The notes under the pieces: model-generated
Databases searched by the model: none
Told to the model about the DNA's origin: nothing
The model's input: only the letters and a program-made list of their open reading frames with translations
Translations under genes and position numbers: made by a program
Source: Blastococcus sp. PRF04-17
GTDB lineage: Bacteria > Actinomycetota > Actinomycetes > Mycobacteriales > Geodermatophilaceae
Assembly (NCBI RefSeq): GCF_023016265.1
Contig: NZ_CP095412.1
Coordinates: forward strand, 2,852,001-2,916,000
DNA length: 64,000 nucleotides
Reading direction: 5' to 3'
Shown here: one piece after another, positions 20,052 to 29,959 of the stretch
How the letters are laid out: every line of letters begins with the position of its first letter
How positions within the stretch are numbered: position 1 is the first letter of the stretch

Positions 20052-20479
20052 TGAACCGCTCCATTTCGGGACTGACTGCAAGCGTAGGGGCGGTGGTTCT
20101 GTCGCCCGCTGGTGCTCGTGGCTCCGGACCGTAGGCCCTGAGTGGCGTTATCGCCCCATCGGTGTGCACGCATGCCGTACGCCGGAGCCGGTCCGCGGCT
20201 GGCCTCCGCCTGCGAACGGCACACGCCCAGTGACGGACTGGTACACCCCTGTTGTGTAGCTGCCGATGAAGATCGACAGGGTGCGACGCGCCAACGAGGC
20301 GGGGCCGGATGCGGCCAAACCATATCCGCCCTCTCTTCCGGAACATCCGTCGCAGGAACCACGCATGTTCTTCCGGGCGAGTGGGCACTGACGCCGGCAC
20401 CAGAACGTTGTCTGGCTTTCGGCACCATCCATCCACGCCGGAACCGGGAGGGGCGCCGGCGTCCGTCCGAGAAGGTCGC
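20052..20479. other. Intergenic region between ugd and a small membrane gene
   Basis: 428 bp with no convincing coding frame on either strand; the open frames here are short, Arg/Pro-rich and unlike neighbouring proteins. It must contain the leftward ugd promoter and the promoter for 20480. I cannot assign either with confidence. Confidence 0.4.
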
Positions 20480-20716
20480 ATGAGCTGGCTGTGGGTCGTC
20501 GGAGCGGTGTGGGTGCTGCTCGGCGTGCTCATCGGAGTGCTCATCGGTCGCGGCGTGCGCCTCGCCGACCTTCGGCAGGCCGAGTCCGACCGCGCCGACG
20601 CGCCGAACGTCGTCATCGACCCGGCGCCGACGCCGACACCCGTCCGCAACGTCCCCGGGCGGCCCCCACGCCACCGCCCGAACGCCTCTCGCCACCCCCG
20701 AGGTAGCACCCTGTAG
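20480..20716 (+). CDS. Small single-pass membrane protein
   Basis: 78 residues from ATG 20480 with a GAAGG ribosome site 6 bp upstream. One N-terminal helix (WVVGAVWVLLGVLIGVLIGR) is followed by RGVRLADLRQAESDRAD and a Pro/Arg-rich tail. The helix plus the GRGVRLADLR motif is nearly the same as the N-terminus of the larger membrane protein at 13316-14188, so the two share a module. It stops with TAG. No known function; it precedes the LCP gene by 87 bp. Confidence 0.65.
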   Translation: MSWLWVVGAVWVLLGVLIGVLIGRGVRLADLRQAESDRADAPNVVIDPAPTPTPVRNVPGRPPRHRPNASRHPRGSTL

Positions 20717-20803
20717 CCCCTCACCCGACGGAGTGGCCGTCACCCCCGCCTGCGTGACCAGCGCCGTACCCTCGGACAGGCATACGGCTGACGGGGGTCT
20801 GGC

Positions 20804-21883
20804 ATGAGCATCGACGGCACGGGCGTGCGCGAGCACGATGGCGAGCGCTTTCCCGAGGACGCCGAGCCGGCCAGCCGGTCGCACACCCTGCGCCGCGTGC
20901 TGATCAGCCTGGGCGTCCTCGGGCTGACGCTCGCGCTCGTCATCGGCGGCGGGCTCTGGTTCCTCACCGACCGGTGGGCCGGCAACATCGACCGGGTCGG
21001 CAACGTGTTCGACGAGCTGGACGATGCGGCCCGGCCGGCGCCGCCGACGCCCGCCGAGAGCGCCTCCGAGCAGCCGGTCACCTTCCTGCTGGTCGGGTCG
21101 GACTCACGGGAGAGCACTCCCGACGGCGCGAACCCAGGAGCCCGCTCCGACGCGATCATGATCGCCCGCTTCTCCGCGGACCGGCAGCACGCCCAGCTCA
21201 TCTCGATCCCCCGGGACTCCTGGGTGGACATCCCCGGCCACGGCATGAACAAGATCAACGCCAGCTACGCGTTCGGCGGCCCGTCGCTGCTGATCCAGAC
21301 CGTCGAGCAGCTGACGCAGGTGCGGATCGACCACTACGTCGCCATCGACTTCGAGGGCCTGATCCAGGTGACCGACGACCTGGGCGGCGTCGACGTCATG
21401 GTGGCCGAGACGACATCGCACGGTGGACACACCTTCAGGGCCGGGTCGAACCACCTCAACGGCGAGCAGGTCCGCTGGTACCTGGCCGAACGCAAGACGC
21501 TGCCGGGCGGCGACTTCGACCGGGTCAAGCGGCAGCAGCAGTACCTGAAGTCGATGTTCGGCAAGCTGTTCAGCACCGACACCTTCACCAACCCGGGCCG
21601 GCTCGATGCGGCCATGCTCGCTGTGACCAGCGCCGTCGCAATCGACGACAGCCTGAGCAACGGCGACCTGCTGCAGCTGGCCTACTCGCTGCGCGGCGTC
21701 ACGCCCGACAGGATCGAGTTCTTCACCGCGCCGATCCTCGGCACCGGCATGGAGGGACCCGCGAGCGTGGTCTACCTCGACCAGGTCACCGGCGAGCGGA
21801 TGTGGTCCTACCTGCGGACGGACTCGCTGGCGCAAAACGCCGCGGAGTTCGCCGACCAGGCCCTGCCCGAGGTTCCTCGCTGA
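20804..21883 (+). CDS. LytR-CpsA-Psr (LCP) glycopolymer transferase
   Basis: 359 residues: a short cytoplasmic tail, one helix (LISLGVLGLTLALVIGGGLW, about 29-48) and the extracellular LCP catalytic domain: TFLLVGSDSR, GARSDAIMIARF (Asp and Arg that bind pyrophosphate), LISIPRDSWVDIPGHGMNKI, DHYVAIDFEGLIQVTDDLGG, and FDRVKRQQQYLKSMF. LCP enzymes move a polyprenyl-pyrophosphate-linked glycan onto peptidoglycan or arabinogalactan. In this setting it is the likely enzyme that attaches the exopolysaccharide or capsule to the wall. Confidence 0.93.
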   Translation: MSIDGTGVREHDGERFPEDAEPASRSHTLRRVLISLGVLGLTLALVIGGGLWFLTDRWAGNIDRVGNVFDELDDAARPAPPTPAESASEQPVTFLLVGSDSRESTPDGANPGARSDAIMIARFSADRQHAQLISIPRDSWVDIPGHGMNKINASYAFGGPSLLIQTVEQLTQVRIDHYVAIDFEGLIQVTDDLGGVDVMVAETTSHGGHTFRAGSNHLNGEQVRWYLAERKTLPGGDFDRVKRQQQYLKSMFGKLFSTDTFTNPGRLDAAMLAVTSAVAIDDSLSNGDLLQLAYSLRGVTPDRIEFFTAPILGTGMEGPASVVYLDQVTGERMWSYLRTDSLAQNAAEFADQALPEVPR

Positions 21884-21884
21884 T

Positions 21885-22274
21885 TCAGCGCTCGTCGGGG
21901 CTCAGCGCCCGCGTGCCCACGCCGAGCTCGGCGAGGGTGTTCTCCTCGAACCGCGTGGGGCGGTGACCCCGGACGCCCGGCCGGTGAGCACGGCGGCGCC
22001 AGCGGCGACGGCCGCGGAACTCGTTGAGGATGAAGCCGAGGATCGTCACGTTGGCGGCCTCGGCCCGGTTCAGCATCACCTCCAGGTCGGTCAGCGTCGT
22101 CCGCGGTGAGACGACGACCAGCGCGCTGGCGCCGGCGAGCTGCAGGGCAGCGGGTGGTCGTTGACCGGCGGGCTGTCCACGACGGCGGTGAAGGAGTTGG
22201 TGCCCGCGCACGCGCATGCGGGTCAGCGCGGCCGACCGCTGTGACGCGGGGCGGGTCGTCGTGCGGCGTGCCAC
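21885..22274 (-). pseudogene. Remnant of a CpsD/CapB-like tyrosine kinase
   Basis: The last ~95 residues read like the end of a P-loop BY-kinase: LAGASALVVVSPRTTLTDLE, NRAEAANVTILGFILNEFRG. The Walker B-like stretch TAVVDSPPVNDHP sits in a neighbouring frame at about 22150-22190 and needs one added and one removed G (near 22146 and 22195) to connect. No Walker A motif, N-terminal helix or tyrosine cluster is present. It is best read as a decayed fragment facing the LCP gene. An intact kinase is encoded at 24892-26277. Confidence 0.6.
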
Positions 22275-22420
22275 CGCCCACGTGAGTCTCCTGGGTCCCC
22301 CGTAGGCGTGAAGTGGCGCGAAGCTACAACGGGTGACCGCCCGTGAAGAGGATTTCGTTCCTGCCTCGTCGACTCTGTGGCTTGCTGGGAGCGACGCGGC
22401 ACTGGGACGCGATGGCCCGA

Positions 22421-23071
22421 TTACCGAGCGTCGAGGACGGAGCCCTTATCGATGGGCCGGCCAGGTACCGCGTGCAGGCTCGCGATCCGGGCGAGCAAGG
22501 GCAGGAGCGCACCGACGATGAGCTCACCTGCCTCGGCATGAGCCTCGATCGGCCGCCCGATCGGGTCGGGTACGTCGTCACCGTCGTCGGCGGCCCGGCG
22601 CGAGCGGGCATCGGCCAGCGCTCTCACCAGGTTGCGAGCACGCTCCCCCAGGTCGGCGCCGGCCGGCTGGAAGTCGTCCCCGAGGAGTTCCAGCAGGGCG
22701 GCGGCTTCGCGCACCGTGAAGGTCCGCGCCAGGGCTCGCGGGGCTCGGGCGAGGACGTCGCGACGATGACCGCGGGTCATCGTGAGGGTGAGGTCGGCGT
22801 CGGCGACGATCGCGTCGGTGAGCTGGCGCGCCCGGAAGTCGCCGGGCTCTGCGCCGTAGCCCTGCAGGACGAGGGCGCTGTCGGGGTGCATGGCCGAATC
22901 CACGACTGCCTGCGTCCCAGCGCTCATGAGCTCGATGGCGCCGGTGTGGCCGCCCAGCTGTTCGGCCAGGTAGGCCCGGCCGAGTTGCTCGGCCATGGCC
23001 GAGCGACAGATGTTGCCGGTGCAGACGATCAGGACCGTGAACGCGGGGCCCGAGGATCGGGGGTCGGGCAC
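22421..23071 (-). CDS. Low-molecular-weight protein tyrosine phosphatase (Wzb type)
   Basis: About 216 residues; GTG 23071 is chosen because it lies beyond the previous gene's stop, though GTG 23098 is in frame. The phosphatase loop CTGNICRSAM gives the C-x5-R-S signature close to the N-terminus, with the helix AMAEQLGRAYLAEQLGG following, and ADLTLTMTRGHRRDVLA and PDPIGRP further on, the latter in the place of the general acid Asp. It would dephosphorylate the tyrosine cluster of the Wzz-kinase at 24892-26277 and so control chain length and export. Confidence 0.88.
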   Translation of the reverse strand: MPDPRSSGPAFTVLIVCTGNICRSAMAEQLGRAYLAEQLGGHTGAIELMSAGTQAVVDSAMHPDSALVLQGYGAEPGDFRARQLTDAIVADADLTLTMTRGHRRDVLARAPRALARTFTVREAAALLELLGDDFQPAGADLGERARNLVRALADARSRRAADDGDDVPDPIGRPIEAHAEAGELIVGALLPLLARIASLHAVPGRPIDKGSVLDAR

Positions 23072-23087
23072 CCGGACAGTGTGCAGG

Positions 23088-24647
23088 CTAGTACGCACCC
23101 GAACCGCGCAGGACGGCCCCGAACGTCTTCCAGAGGATCATCAGGTCGAACGTGAGGGTCCAGTTCTCGACGTAGCGGACGTCGATGCGCACCGACTCGT
23201 CCCACGAGAGGTCGGAGCGCCCGCTGACCTGCCAGAGGCCGGTGATACCGGGCTTGACGAGCAGGCGACGGGCCATGTCGTAGCCGTACTGCTCGACCTC
23301 TCGGGTGACGTGTGGACGGGGCCCGACCAGGCTCATGGTGCCCCCGAGCACGTTGAACAGCTGCGGCAGCTCGTCGAGCGAGTAGCGCCGCATGAAGGCG
23401 CCGATCGGGGTGACCCGGGGGTCGCGCTTCATCTTGAACTGGACGTCGTTGCCCTCGTTGCTCTGCTCGAACAGCTGGTCGACGATCTTGTCGGCGTCGG
23501 GCACCATGCTGCGGAACTTCCAGACGTGGAACGTCTCGCCACCGCGGCCGATGCGCTCGTGCTTGTAGAACACGGGGCCGCGGCTGCTCAGCTTCACGGC
23601 GACGGCCAGGCCGATGAGGACCGGCGAGATGAGCAGGATGCCGAAGAAGGCGGCGGTCCGGTCGAAGGCGTTCTTGAGGAACCTGCGGTGGCCCTTGAAC
23701 TCCGGCCGCTCGAGGTGCATCAGCGGCAGGCCGGCGACCGGACGGATGCGGACGCGGGGACCCGCGACCTCCGTGACAGCCGGGGCCAGCAACAGCTCGG
23801 CCTCGGTCTTCTCGAGGTCCCAGCCCAGGCGACGGAGGGCGGCGCCGTCGAGTTCGGGGGAGGGCAGAACGGCGACGGTGTCCACCTCGTACTGCTCGAC
23901 GACGTCGACGACGTCGTCGAGCGAGCCCAGGACCGGGAGGCCGTGGAAGGTCGCGACCGGGTCGTCCTTGCGCTGCGGCACGCAGCAACCGATCACCCGG
24001 TAGCCGTGCTTGGTCTGGCGCTGGAGCTGGTCATGCAAGTCGGCAACACCACCACGGTGCCCGACGACGATGGCCGTCTGCTGGAATTCGCCCCTCGCGC
24101 GACGCCGGTGCAGCAGCTCCCGCTGCGCGAGGCGGTGGCCGAGGGTCAGCGCGGCGGCAAGGGGCAGGGCCACGATGACGAATCCCCGGGCCACCTCTAC
24201 ACGGAAGGCCCAGGAGAGCGTGCCGAGCGTCGCAAGGAGCATCGCCGCAGCGAAGAACACCCGACGGAACTCCTCGGACCCAACCCAGAGGAACCGCTCC
24301 TCGTACGCGCGGGCGGTGACCATGGCGACGAGCCAGAGCACCGGCAGGACGAGGATGGCCCACGCGGGGCTCAGCTCAGTGCTCCACGACTTGCCGACGG
24401 GGCCGACCTCGACGAGTTGTCCCACCGCGCCGGCCACGACAGCCGCCAGCGCATCTACGCCGTAGAGCCGGCGGACGTACTTCGACCGCCACGCACGTCG
24501 GGCTTGGGTGCCCTCACCGCGGAGACGGGCGATCGACCACGTCGCGCGGCGGTCCCGCTGCTGCGGGATGTGACGAACTGCCTCGCCACTACGAACATCG
24601 AGCATGGACAAGCCGCGAACCCCCGTGCGCGTAAGTCCCCCGTGCAT
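23088..24647 (-). CDS. Polyprenyl glycosylphosphotransferase initiating repeat-unit synthesis
   Basis: 519 residues from 24647 (ATG 24605 also possible). Several N-terminal helices ([54 protein letters not shown]), a Rossmann-like middle domain ([20 protein letters not shown]), a further helix ([20 protein letters not shown]) and the catalytic end: [72 protein letters not shown]. This is the WbaP/WcaJ-like five-helix type that puts the first sugar phosphate on undecaprenyl phosphate. It ends with TAG, showing that UAG works as a normal stop in this genome. Confidence 0.93.
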   Translation of the reverse strand: MHGGLTRTGVRGLSMLDVRSGEAVRHIPQQRDRRATWSIARLRGEGTQARRAWRSKYVRRLYGVDALAAVVAGAVGQLVEVGPVGKSWSTELSPAWAILVLPVLWLVAMVTARAYEERFLWVGSEEFRRVFFAAAMLLATLGTLSWAFRVEVARGFVIVALPLAAALTLGHRLAQRELLHRRRARGEFQQTAIVVGHRGGVADLHDQLQRQTKHGYRVIGCCVPQRKDDPVATFHGLPVLGSLDDVVDVVEQYEVDTVAVLPSPELDGAALRRLGWDLEKTEAELLLAPAVTEVAGPRVRIRPVAGLPLMHLERPEFKGHRRFLKNAFDRTAAFFGILLISPVLIGLAVAVKLSSRGPVFYKHERIGRGGETFHVWKFRSMVPDADKIVDQLFEQSNEGNDVQFKMKRDPRVTPIGAFMRRYSLDELPQLFNVLGGTMSLVGPRPHVTREVEQYGYDMARRLLVKPGITGLWQVSGRSDLSWDESVRIDVRYVENWTLTFDLMILWKTFGAVLRGSGAY

Positions 24648-24741
24648 GCGCCGCGGGGTGAACGACTGCTGACCGTTGCGTCGAGCAGCCTCATTGCTTC
24701 AACGCACCGGAGAAGTTACCTAGACCGGGACGTCCTGAATA

Positions 24742-24755
24742 GCCCCATTTGGGGC
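24742..24755 (-). terminator. Possible terminator hairpin after the Wzz-kinase gene
   Basis: A GCCCC-ATTT-GGGGC hairpin lies about 140 bp past the kinase stop on the minus strand. No U-run follows, so the call is weak. The rest of 24648-24891 shows no gene. Confidence 0.3.
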
Positions 24756-24891
24756 CGCACCTGTTTCAAGCGTCCAGGAGCGGGGCATCAGCGCTCAGCG
24801 CCACCACAGAGAGTCCGCTATCAGCTGCGGTCAGCAGCGGCACGCCGACCGCGCCATTGCTGCACCGCGGCACTCCCCGAAGTGAGCCCGC

Positions 24892-26277
24892 TCACGCTCG
24901 GCGCCTGCCGCCTCTTTTCTTCTCGGTCTCCCCGTACGTGTAGCCGTAGCCGTAGGCCGACGTGATGCCTGCCCTCGGCGGCACGATGTTGAGGATCAAC
25001 CCGAGGGTTCGGGCACCGACGCGCTTCAGCGTTGCCGCCGCCTGCTGAAGCTGATCCTTGCGGCTGCTGCCGTAGCGAACTGACAGCAAGACCCCGTCGA
25101 CCATTACGGCGAGGCCTGTGGAGTCTGCGACCGGCAACAGCGGCGGTGCGTCGATCAGGACGTATTCGTTCGTCGCCCGCAGCTCATCCAGCAGAGTGGA
25201 CATGTGCTGAGAGGCAAGCAGCTCACTGGGATTCGGCGGCGTCGGCCCGGCACCGATCACCGTCAATCCGGTCTCGCCGTATGGCTGCATGACATCCGCA
25301 GTCCCTGCCACGCCGGCCAGCACATTGGTCAAACCCACTCCACCGACCATGCCAAGGTAGTTCGACACCCGAGGTCGCCGAAGGTCGGCATCCAACAGGG
25401 TCACCTTGCGCCCCGCTTCGGCCAGGGCCAAGGCCAAGTGTATTGCCGTTGTCGTCTTCCCCTCGGTCGGCATGGCGCTCGTGATCATGATGACCTTGGG
25501 CGGATCGTCCACATTGAGGAATTGGAGATTCGTCCGGAGCTGCCGGTAGTCCTCAGCGGCACGGCCCCCGGTGGCGCGTTCCAGGACGTGTCTTGACGCA
25601 AGCTCGTCATCTCGAATCACCGTCCCGATGAGGGAAGTAGCAGCGAGTGAAGCAGCCTCGTCAGGGTCCTTCACCGTTCGATCGATGCGCGTACGCGCCA
25701 CTGCTGTCGCAGCCCCTACCAGGACCCCGAGAATCCCTCCCAACAGTACGTTTCGCTCCGTTCTCGGCGTGCTGGGGACGCCTGGCCGTTCGGGCCTGTC
25801 GGTAACCGTCACCTTCACCGGTGCTGCCGTGGCGCCGGCTGGAGTCTCGATCTCTTGAACGAGTTCGGTGAACTCGTCACCAACCGCGCGCGCGATAAGC
25901 TCCGCTCGATCGGGAGACGGATCGGTGACCGTCACGTTCAGCAGAACGGTATTCGGTACCGCCACCGCCCGCACTTGGGCCGCCAACTCCGCTGCCGTCA
26001 TGTCGAGGTCCAACCGTCGCACCACGCGGCCCGCTAGATCCTCTCCGACAAGCAATTGGGCATACGAGCTGACCCGCTGCTGAGAGAACTGGCTCCCCTG
26101 TAGGAACTCCGTCGTGCTGGCTGAGGCAGTCGTCGACACGAACAGCTGAGTTTGCGCAGCGTAGAGAGGCGTCGACAGTAGGCTGAGTCCAGCAGCGATG
26201 AGCCCACCCAGCACCGCCCCGAGCGTCGCCAGCCACCACCCCGACCGCAAGGCTAGTGCGACTTCTTTGGTCCCCAC
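24892..26277 (-). CDS. Wzz/BY-kinase polysaccharide co-polymerase (chain length and tyrosine autokinase)
   Basis: 461 residues. A Wzz domain has helices at about 15-35 and 178-195 around an external coiled region (RVSSYAQLLVGEDLAGRVVR, PERPGVPSTP before the second helix). A fused kinase follows: Walker A SAMPTEGKTTT (about 267-277), Walker A' TLLDADLRRPRVS (about 293), Walker B EYVLIDAPPLLPVADS (about 371), and a C-terminal tyrosine cluster SAYGYGYTYGE. The protein controls polymer length and export through autophosphorylation, reversed by the phosphatase at 22421. It is divergent from the polymerase gene at 26348. Confidence 0.95.
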   Translation of the reverse strand: MGTKEVALALRSGWWLATLGAVLGGLIAAGLSLLSTPLYAAQTQLFVSTTASASTTEFLQGSQFSQQRVSSYAQLLVGEDLAGRVVRRLDLDMTAAELAAQVRAVAVPNTVLLNVTVTDPSPDRAELIARAVGDEFTELVQEIETPAGATAAPVKVTVTDRPERPGVPSTPRTERNVLLGGILGVLVGAATAVARTRIDRTVKDPDEAASLAATSLIGTVIRDDELASRHVLERATGGRAAEDYRQLRTNLQFLNVDDPPKVIMITSAMPTEGKTTTAIHLALALAEAGRKVTLLDADLRRPRVSNYLGMVGGVGLTNVLAGVAGTADVMQPYGETGLTVIGAGPTPPNPSELLASQHMSTLLDELRATNEYVLIDAPPLLPVADSTGLAVMVDGVLLSVRYGSSRKDQLQQAAATLKRVGARTLGLILNIVPPRAGITSAYGYGYTYGETEKKRGGRRRA

Positions 26278-26347
26278 GTGGATCCGCCCGTCCGTGCGCC
26301 TTGATCAGGGCGCGCCGACGACGCGCCACCGCGCAGACTAAGTCACG

Positions 26348-27745
26348 GTGGCTGAACCGACCGAACGAACTCACCCACCCGAGGGGGCGCCCTCTACCTC
26401 GATAGTGCTCTACACCGAGCGAACTGGTACTCAGGGAGTCCGTACGCTCCGCTCGGCGGTCCACGCGTGGAGATTCCACTCGACTCGCGAAGGGAGAGTG
26501 GCCCTCATCGCCGTTCCGGCCCCCCGTGGGCGTTTCATCAGGTGGCTCCTACAACCTCACGCAATCCTTCTCATCGCAGGGGCGTGCAGCATCCTCGCGT
26601 GGGCAATCCCCACTGAAGGGATTCCCCGTGGGTTCCTCAGGCGCTCCTCCGCAGACCTATTTAGCATCAGCCTTGTAGCCACCTGGTACCTAACAGCGGC
26701 GAGCATTACCTTCTTAGGGTATCGCCTCGGGCGCGGGGCCCGACCCATCGGCGCGCTCAACACTACAACTAACGAGACCATTTACCGCCGGCTAACCTTC
26801 CTGGCAACCATCGGAGTGGCGTACTCCTGGCTGCGAGTCTCCCTAACCGTCGATGTAGCGGCAGCGCTCAGGGACTCGACCGGCAATCTGCTCGCACAGG
26901 CTCTTCCAGAAGGCGCGGGGGTGCAGACGCTCCGCTATCTTAGCGCCTTGACTGCAGGGGCAGCGATCCATCGGTGGGTGAAGCGCGGGTGGCGCCCGGA
27001 TCTGCTACTGCCCGTCAATCTGATACTCGTAACTATGACCGCACTGCTGTCTTCGCGGCTGGTGTTTATTCTGGCAGTTGTCATCTCAGTTTATCTTATT
27101 TCGCGGGAGAATGATTTCCGTGGGATGCGCTTGAGTACGGCTATTGCTGTGGCTATCATGTCCTTCGCCGCGACCACCCAGCTGAATTATCTACGGAACG
27201 CGAACTATTATGAAGCGCAAGGCATAAGCAACCGCTGGCTAATGAACGTTGCTGAGATTCTCGCATACCTCGGCACACCCGCCCAAGCGTCCTTCGGTAT
27301 CGCCAACGCAATGGGCAACGGGAGCCTGCCGCATCCTTGGTCTGGCGTCAGTGACCCCACGCATCTCCTCGTCCCCACGTACTTCACATCCTCGGGAGGC
27401 GGTGGAGGGGGTATACGTTACGCTGGTCTAGTTGATGTAGCGCCGAATCTTACGACCAATTCGATCTTTGCCGATGTCGGATCGCAATCAGGTCTCGCCG
27501 GGCTCGTTCTCGTTCTCGTCGTCATGTTCTTCGCCGCCATTTTAACTGGCCATTTATCCCTATATCAGAACTATGTCGCCCTAGCTGCCGGCGCGTTGAT
27601 TTACGCCTTTGCCGAGGTGTGGCGAGTGTACTTATTCAACGCTGGGATTCTGCATGCCTTAGTGCTTGCGACCCTTGTCGCTGCGATACCAGTCTTCACT
27701 GGAGCCCCTCGCCACCCCCCAGCAAGGAACGTGTCCGCAAACTGA
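26348..27745 (+). CDS. Putative polysaccharide polymerase (Wzy-like)
   Basis: 465 residues from GTG 26348 with about ten hydrophobic helices (ILLIAGACSILAWAIP, LVFILAVVISVYLISREN, LAGLVLVLVVMFFAAILTGH). The long loop with YLRNANYYEAQGISNRWLMN and SVFADVGSQSG-like SIFADVGSQSGLAGL resembles Wzy-type proteins that have little sequence conservation. Its GC content is much lower than the rml block, in line with the rest of 26300-37200. It is the only candidate polymerase in this second cluster. Assignment rests on topology and position, not on a diagnostic motif. Confidence 0.65.
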   Translation: MAEPTERTHPPEGAPSTSIVLYTERTGTQGVRTLRSAVHAWRFHSTREGRVALIAVPAPRGRFIRWLLQPHAILLIAGACSILAWAIPTEGIPRGFLRRSSADLFSISLVATWYLTAASITFLGYRLGRGARPIGALNTTTNETIYRRLTFLATIGVAYSWLRVSLTVDVAAALRDSTGNLLAQALPEGAGVQTLRYLSALTAGAAIHRWVKRGWRPDLLLPVNLILVTMTALLSSRLVFILAVVISVYLISRENDFRGMRLSTAIAVAIMSFAATTQLNYLRNANYYEAQGISNRWLMNVAEILAYLGTPAQASFGIANAMGNGSLPHPWSGVSDPTHLLVPTYFTSSGGGGGGIRYAGLVDVAPNLTTNSIFADVGSQSGLAGLVLVLVVMFFAAILTGHLSLYQNYVALAAGALIYAFAEVWRVYLFNAGILHALVLATLVAAIPVFTGAPRHPPARNVSAN

Positions 27746-27784
27746 GCGTCTCTTTTTGCCCTTATGCGCAGAAGGCGCCTGAGA

Positions 27785-28762
27785 TTAGGCGATGCCTCGC
27801 CGCCTCAACTCGGCCACAACATGGGAAGCAACGCCGGACCACGAGTGTCGGCGCGCGACTTCCTTTCTCGCTTCCGCTGCGCTGGCACCCGAAGCCGCTG
27901 CCTGCTGAATGGCTGAGGCGAACTCCTCATGGTCGTCGCTATCGCGGACATGGATTCCGAGTGGGCCCACAACCTCAGCGAGCGCATCGGCGCAGTAGAC
28001 AACCGGCTTGCCCAGGGCCATGGCCTCCACACCCGGAAGACCGAAACCCTCCATACGCGAGGGGAGTGCGACGACACTAGCGCCCGCATAGAGCCCCGCA
28101 AGCTCGCGATCAGACATACCTACCCGGAAGGAGAAGCGACGATCGATCCGATCGCCTCCTATCGCCCGGCCATCCGCCTCAGTTATCCCGACACATACGA
28201 TCCGCACGTCGTCGGGCAGTAGCCGGGCTGCCCTTACCATAAGGGTGAAGTTTTTGTACGCCTTAGAGTTGCCGATGCACAGCACATATCCTCGATCTGC
28301 TGACTCGGCCGCCGCTGCAGCCGAGAGGAATGTGGCGGAGCAACCGTTTCCCGTCACGACCACCGACGATGCATCGACTTCCAACAGTTCAACGATTTGC
28401 CGACGCGAGAACTCGGACACCGTGAACACCAGCCCTGAGCGCTGGATCACGGGTGAAACTAGTCTCTTGTAGAAGACGGTCCGGGCGGGACTTCGCTCCG
28501 TCTCCACGGCCAGATGAATCAGATCGTGGACCGTGAGCAACTGAGGAACACGCGAGGGCCATCCGGGGTGGAATCCGGGCGAGTACAGCGCGGAGGCTCT
28601 CCGGAGCCACGTGGCAAGTCCCAGCGCCAAGAGGTCGTGGTGGCTGGGCGCCGCGCCGCTTACCAGATGGTGGTCAAAATGCGCTGCAACACGAGGCACC
28701 ACCTCGCGGGCATACCGACCGATCCCATGATTACCTGCGTATCGACCGTCGATCAGCAGCAC
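27785..28762 (-). CDS. Glycosyltransferase family 4
   Basis: 325 residues, GT-B fold. N-terminal half: MLLIDGRYAGNHGIGRYARE, LLTVHDLIHLAVE. C-terminal donor domain: VTGNGCSATFL, GYVLCIGNSKAYKNFTLMVR, YAGASVVALPSRMEGFGLPG, VEAMALGKPVVYC. The EGFGLPGVEAMA segment is the GT4 EX7E motif. It faces the polymerase gene tail to tail (39-bp gap) and follows the next glycosyltransferase by 16 bp, so it is probably in the same leftward operon. Confidence 0.9.
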   Translation of the reverse strand: MLLIDGRYAGNHGIGRYAREVVPRVAAHFDHHLVSGAAPSHHDLLALGLATWLRRASALYSPGFHPGWPSRVPQLLTVHDLIHLAVETERSPARTVFYKRLVSPVIQRSGLVFTVSEFSRRQIVELLEVDASSVVVTGNGCSATFLSAAAAAESADRGYVLCIGNSKAYKNFTLMVRAARLLPDDVRIVCVGITEADGRAIGGDRIDRRFSFRVGMSDRELAGLYAGASVVALPSRMEGFGLPGVEAMALGKPVVYCADALAEVVGPLGIHVRDSDDHEEFASAIQQAAASGASAAEARKEVARRHSWSGVASHVVAELRRRGIA

Positions 28763-28778
28763 GGCATAGCCTGGCGCA

Positions 28779-29872
28779 TCAGAATCCTACCCATTCGCGG
28801 AATCTCGCGGCGAAAGAGTGATACGAGAATCGTTCCGCATTAGCGCGACAGTCAGCGGCGGCAAGCGGCGATGCTCTCTCCACGCCGCTTGCAAGCTCCG
28901 CCGCGGTGAGAGAATCCACCAAGGTACCAGTGACACCATCGATCACCGTGTCGAGCGCTCCACCGGCGCGAGGGGCCACAACCGGTGTACCCGCAGCTTG
29001 CGACTCAACCGGCACGATCCCGAAATCCTCCACGGCTGGGAAGACCAGAACGCTGGCCCGTCGCATGAGCTCCCTGACAACCACGTCCGACGGCTTCCGA
29101 AGGATCAACACAGGAACTGCCGCCGCCCCTGCCAATTCGCGCAGGCGCGATTCGAGCGGCCCAGAACCAGCGATGACAACTGGCTTGCCGAGCTCTTCCC
29201 CTGCGCGAATGACTAGATCGAGTCTTTTGTATTCGATCCACCTAGAGAAGCCAAGCAGGAAGCCGTCGCTGAGGGGAAGATCGAGCGAATCGTCTCGCCC
29301 GGGGCTAAAAAGCGGGTGTCCACCGGTGGATGAATCACGGTCGCATCGACACCCCACGACTCCTGAATACGACGGGCTACCTCCGCACTGTTCGCAGCCA
29401 CTGCGGTCAATCGACGTGCTGCAGCTCGGTCTACGCGCTTGAGGGCCGGACGCAGGACTTTTACAGGCCAGACATTGCCACGCGGATCCAGTGCCGGCGA
29501 CCACACATAGCGGGCAGGGGAATGAACGTAGGCCAGGTGCCTCCGGGCAGTGCGACCAATTGAGTTCTGGGTCGCGAACGCGTGGTGAGAAGTGATGACG
29601 GTGTCATAACTTCTACCACTACGCGCCTGTAACAATCGCCAAGCGACCGGCATCATCGGAAGAGTCAGAGACCTGCGATCGCGGAATCGTTTGTGGTCGA
29701 GCCAGGTAGTGAGCACTTTCCTTCCGCTTAGGTCAAGCGGAACGCCTGGCTGAACGCTGAGAGCGTAAAGATCCGCGCCCGCGTAGAGCTGCGCGATCGC
29801 CTCAAATACCTTTTCGGATCCTGCCGCGGCGGACACCCATTCGTGCACAATCGCGAGAGATTCTTCAGTCAT
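28779..29872 (-). CDS. Glycosyltransferase family 4, apparent frameshift
   Basis: ATG 29872 begins SLAIVHEWVSAAAGSEKVFE; the first frame runs to a break after TVIHPPVDTRF. One extra T (minus strand) in the five-A run at 29307-29311 joins it to the second frame: SPGRDDSLDLPLSDGFLLGF, RWIEYKRLDLVIRAGEELGK, VVIAGSGPLESRLRELA, VFPAVEDFGIVPVESQAAGT. The joined ~365-residue protein is a normal GT4 enzyme with the EDFGIVPVE motif. The homopolymer position makes a consensus error more likely than gene loss. Confidence 0.8.
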
Positions 29873-29959
29873 CGCCGCATTCCAGGACACTCGTGCTGCA
29901 TCGACCCGCGCCTGTGTCGGATACGCAGGCCATCAAGAGCCGCCAGCAATGGGGTTTAA

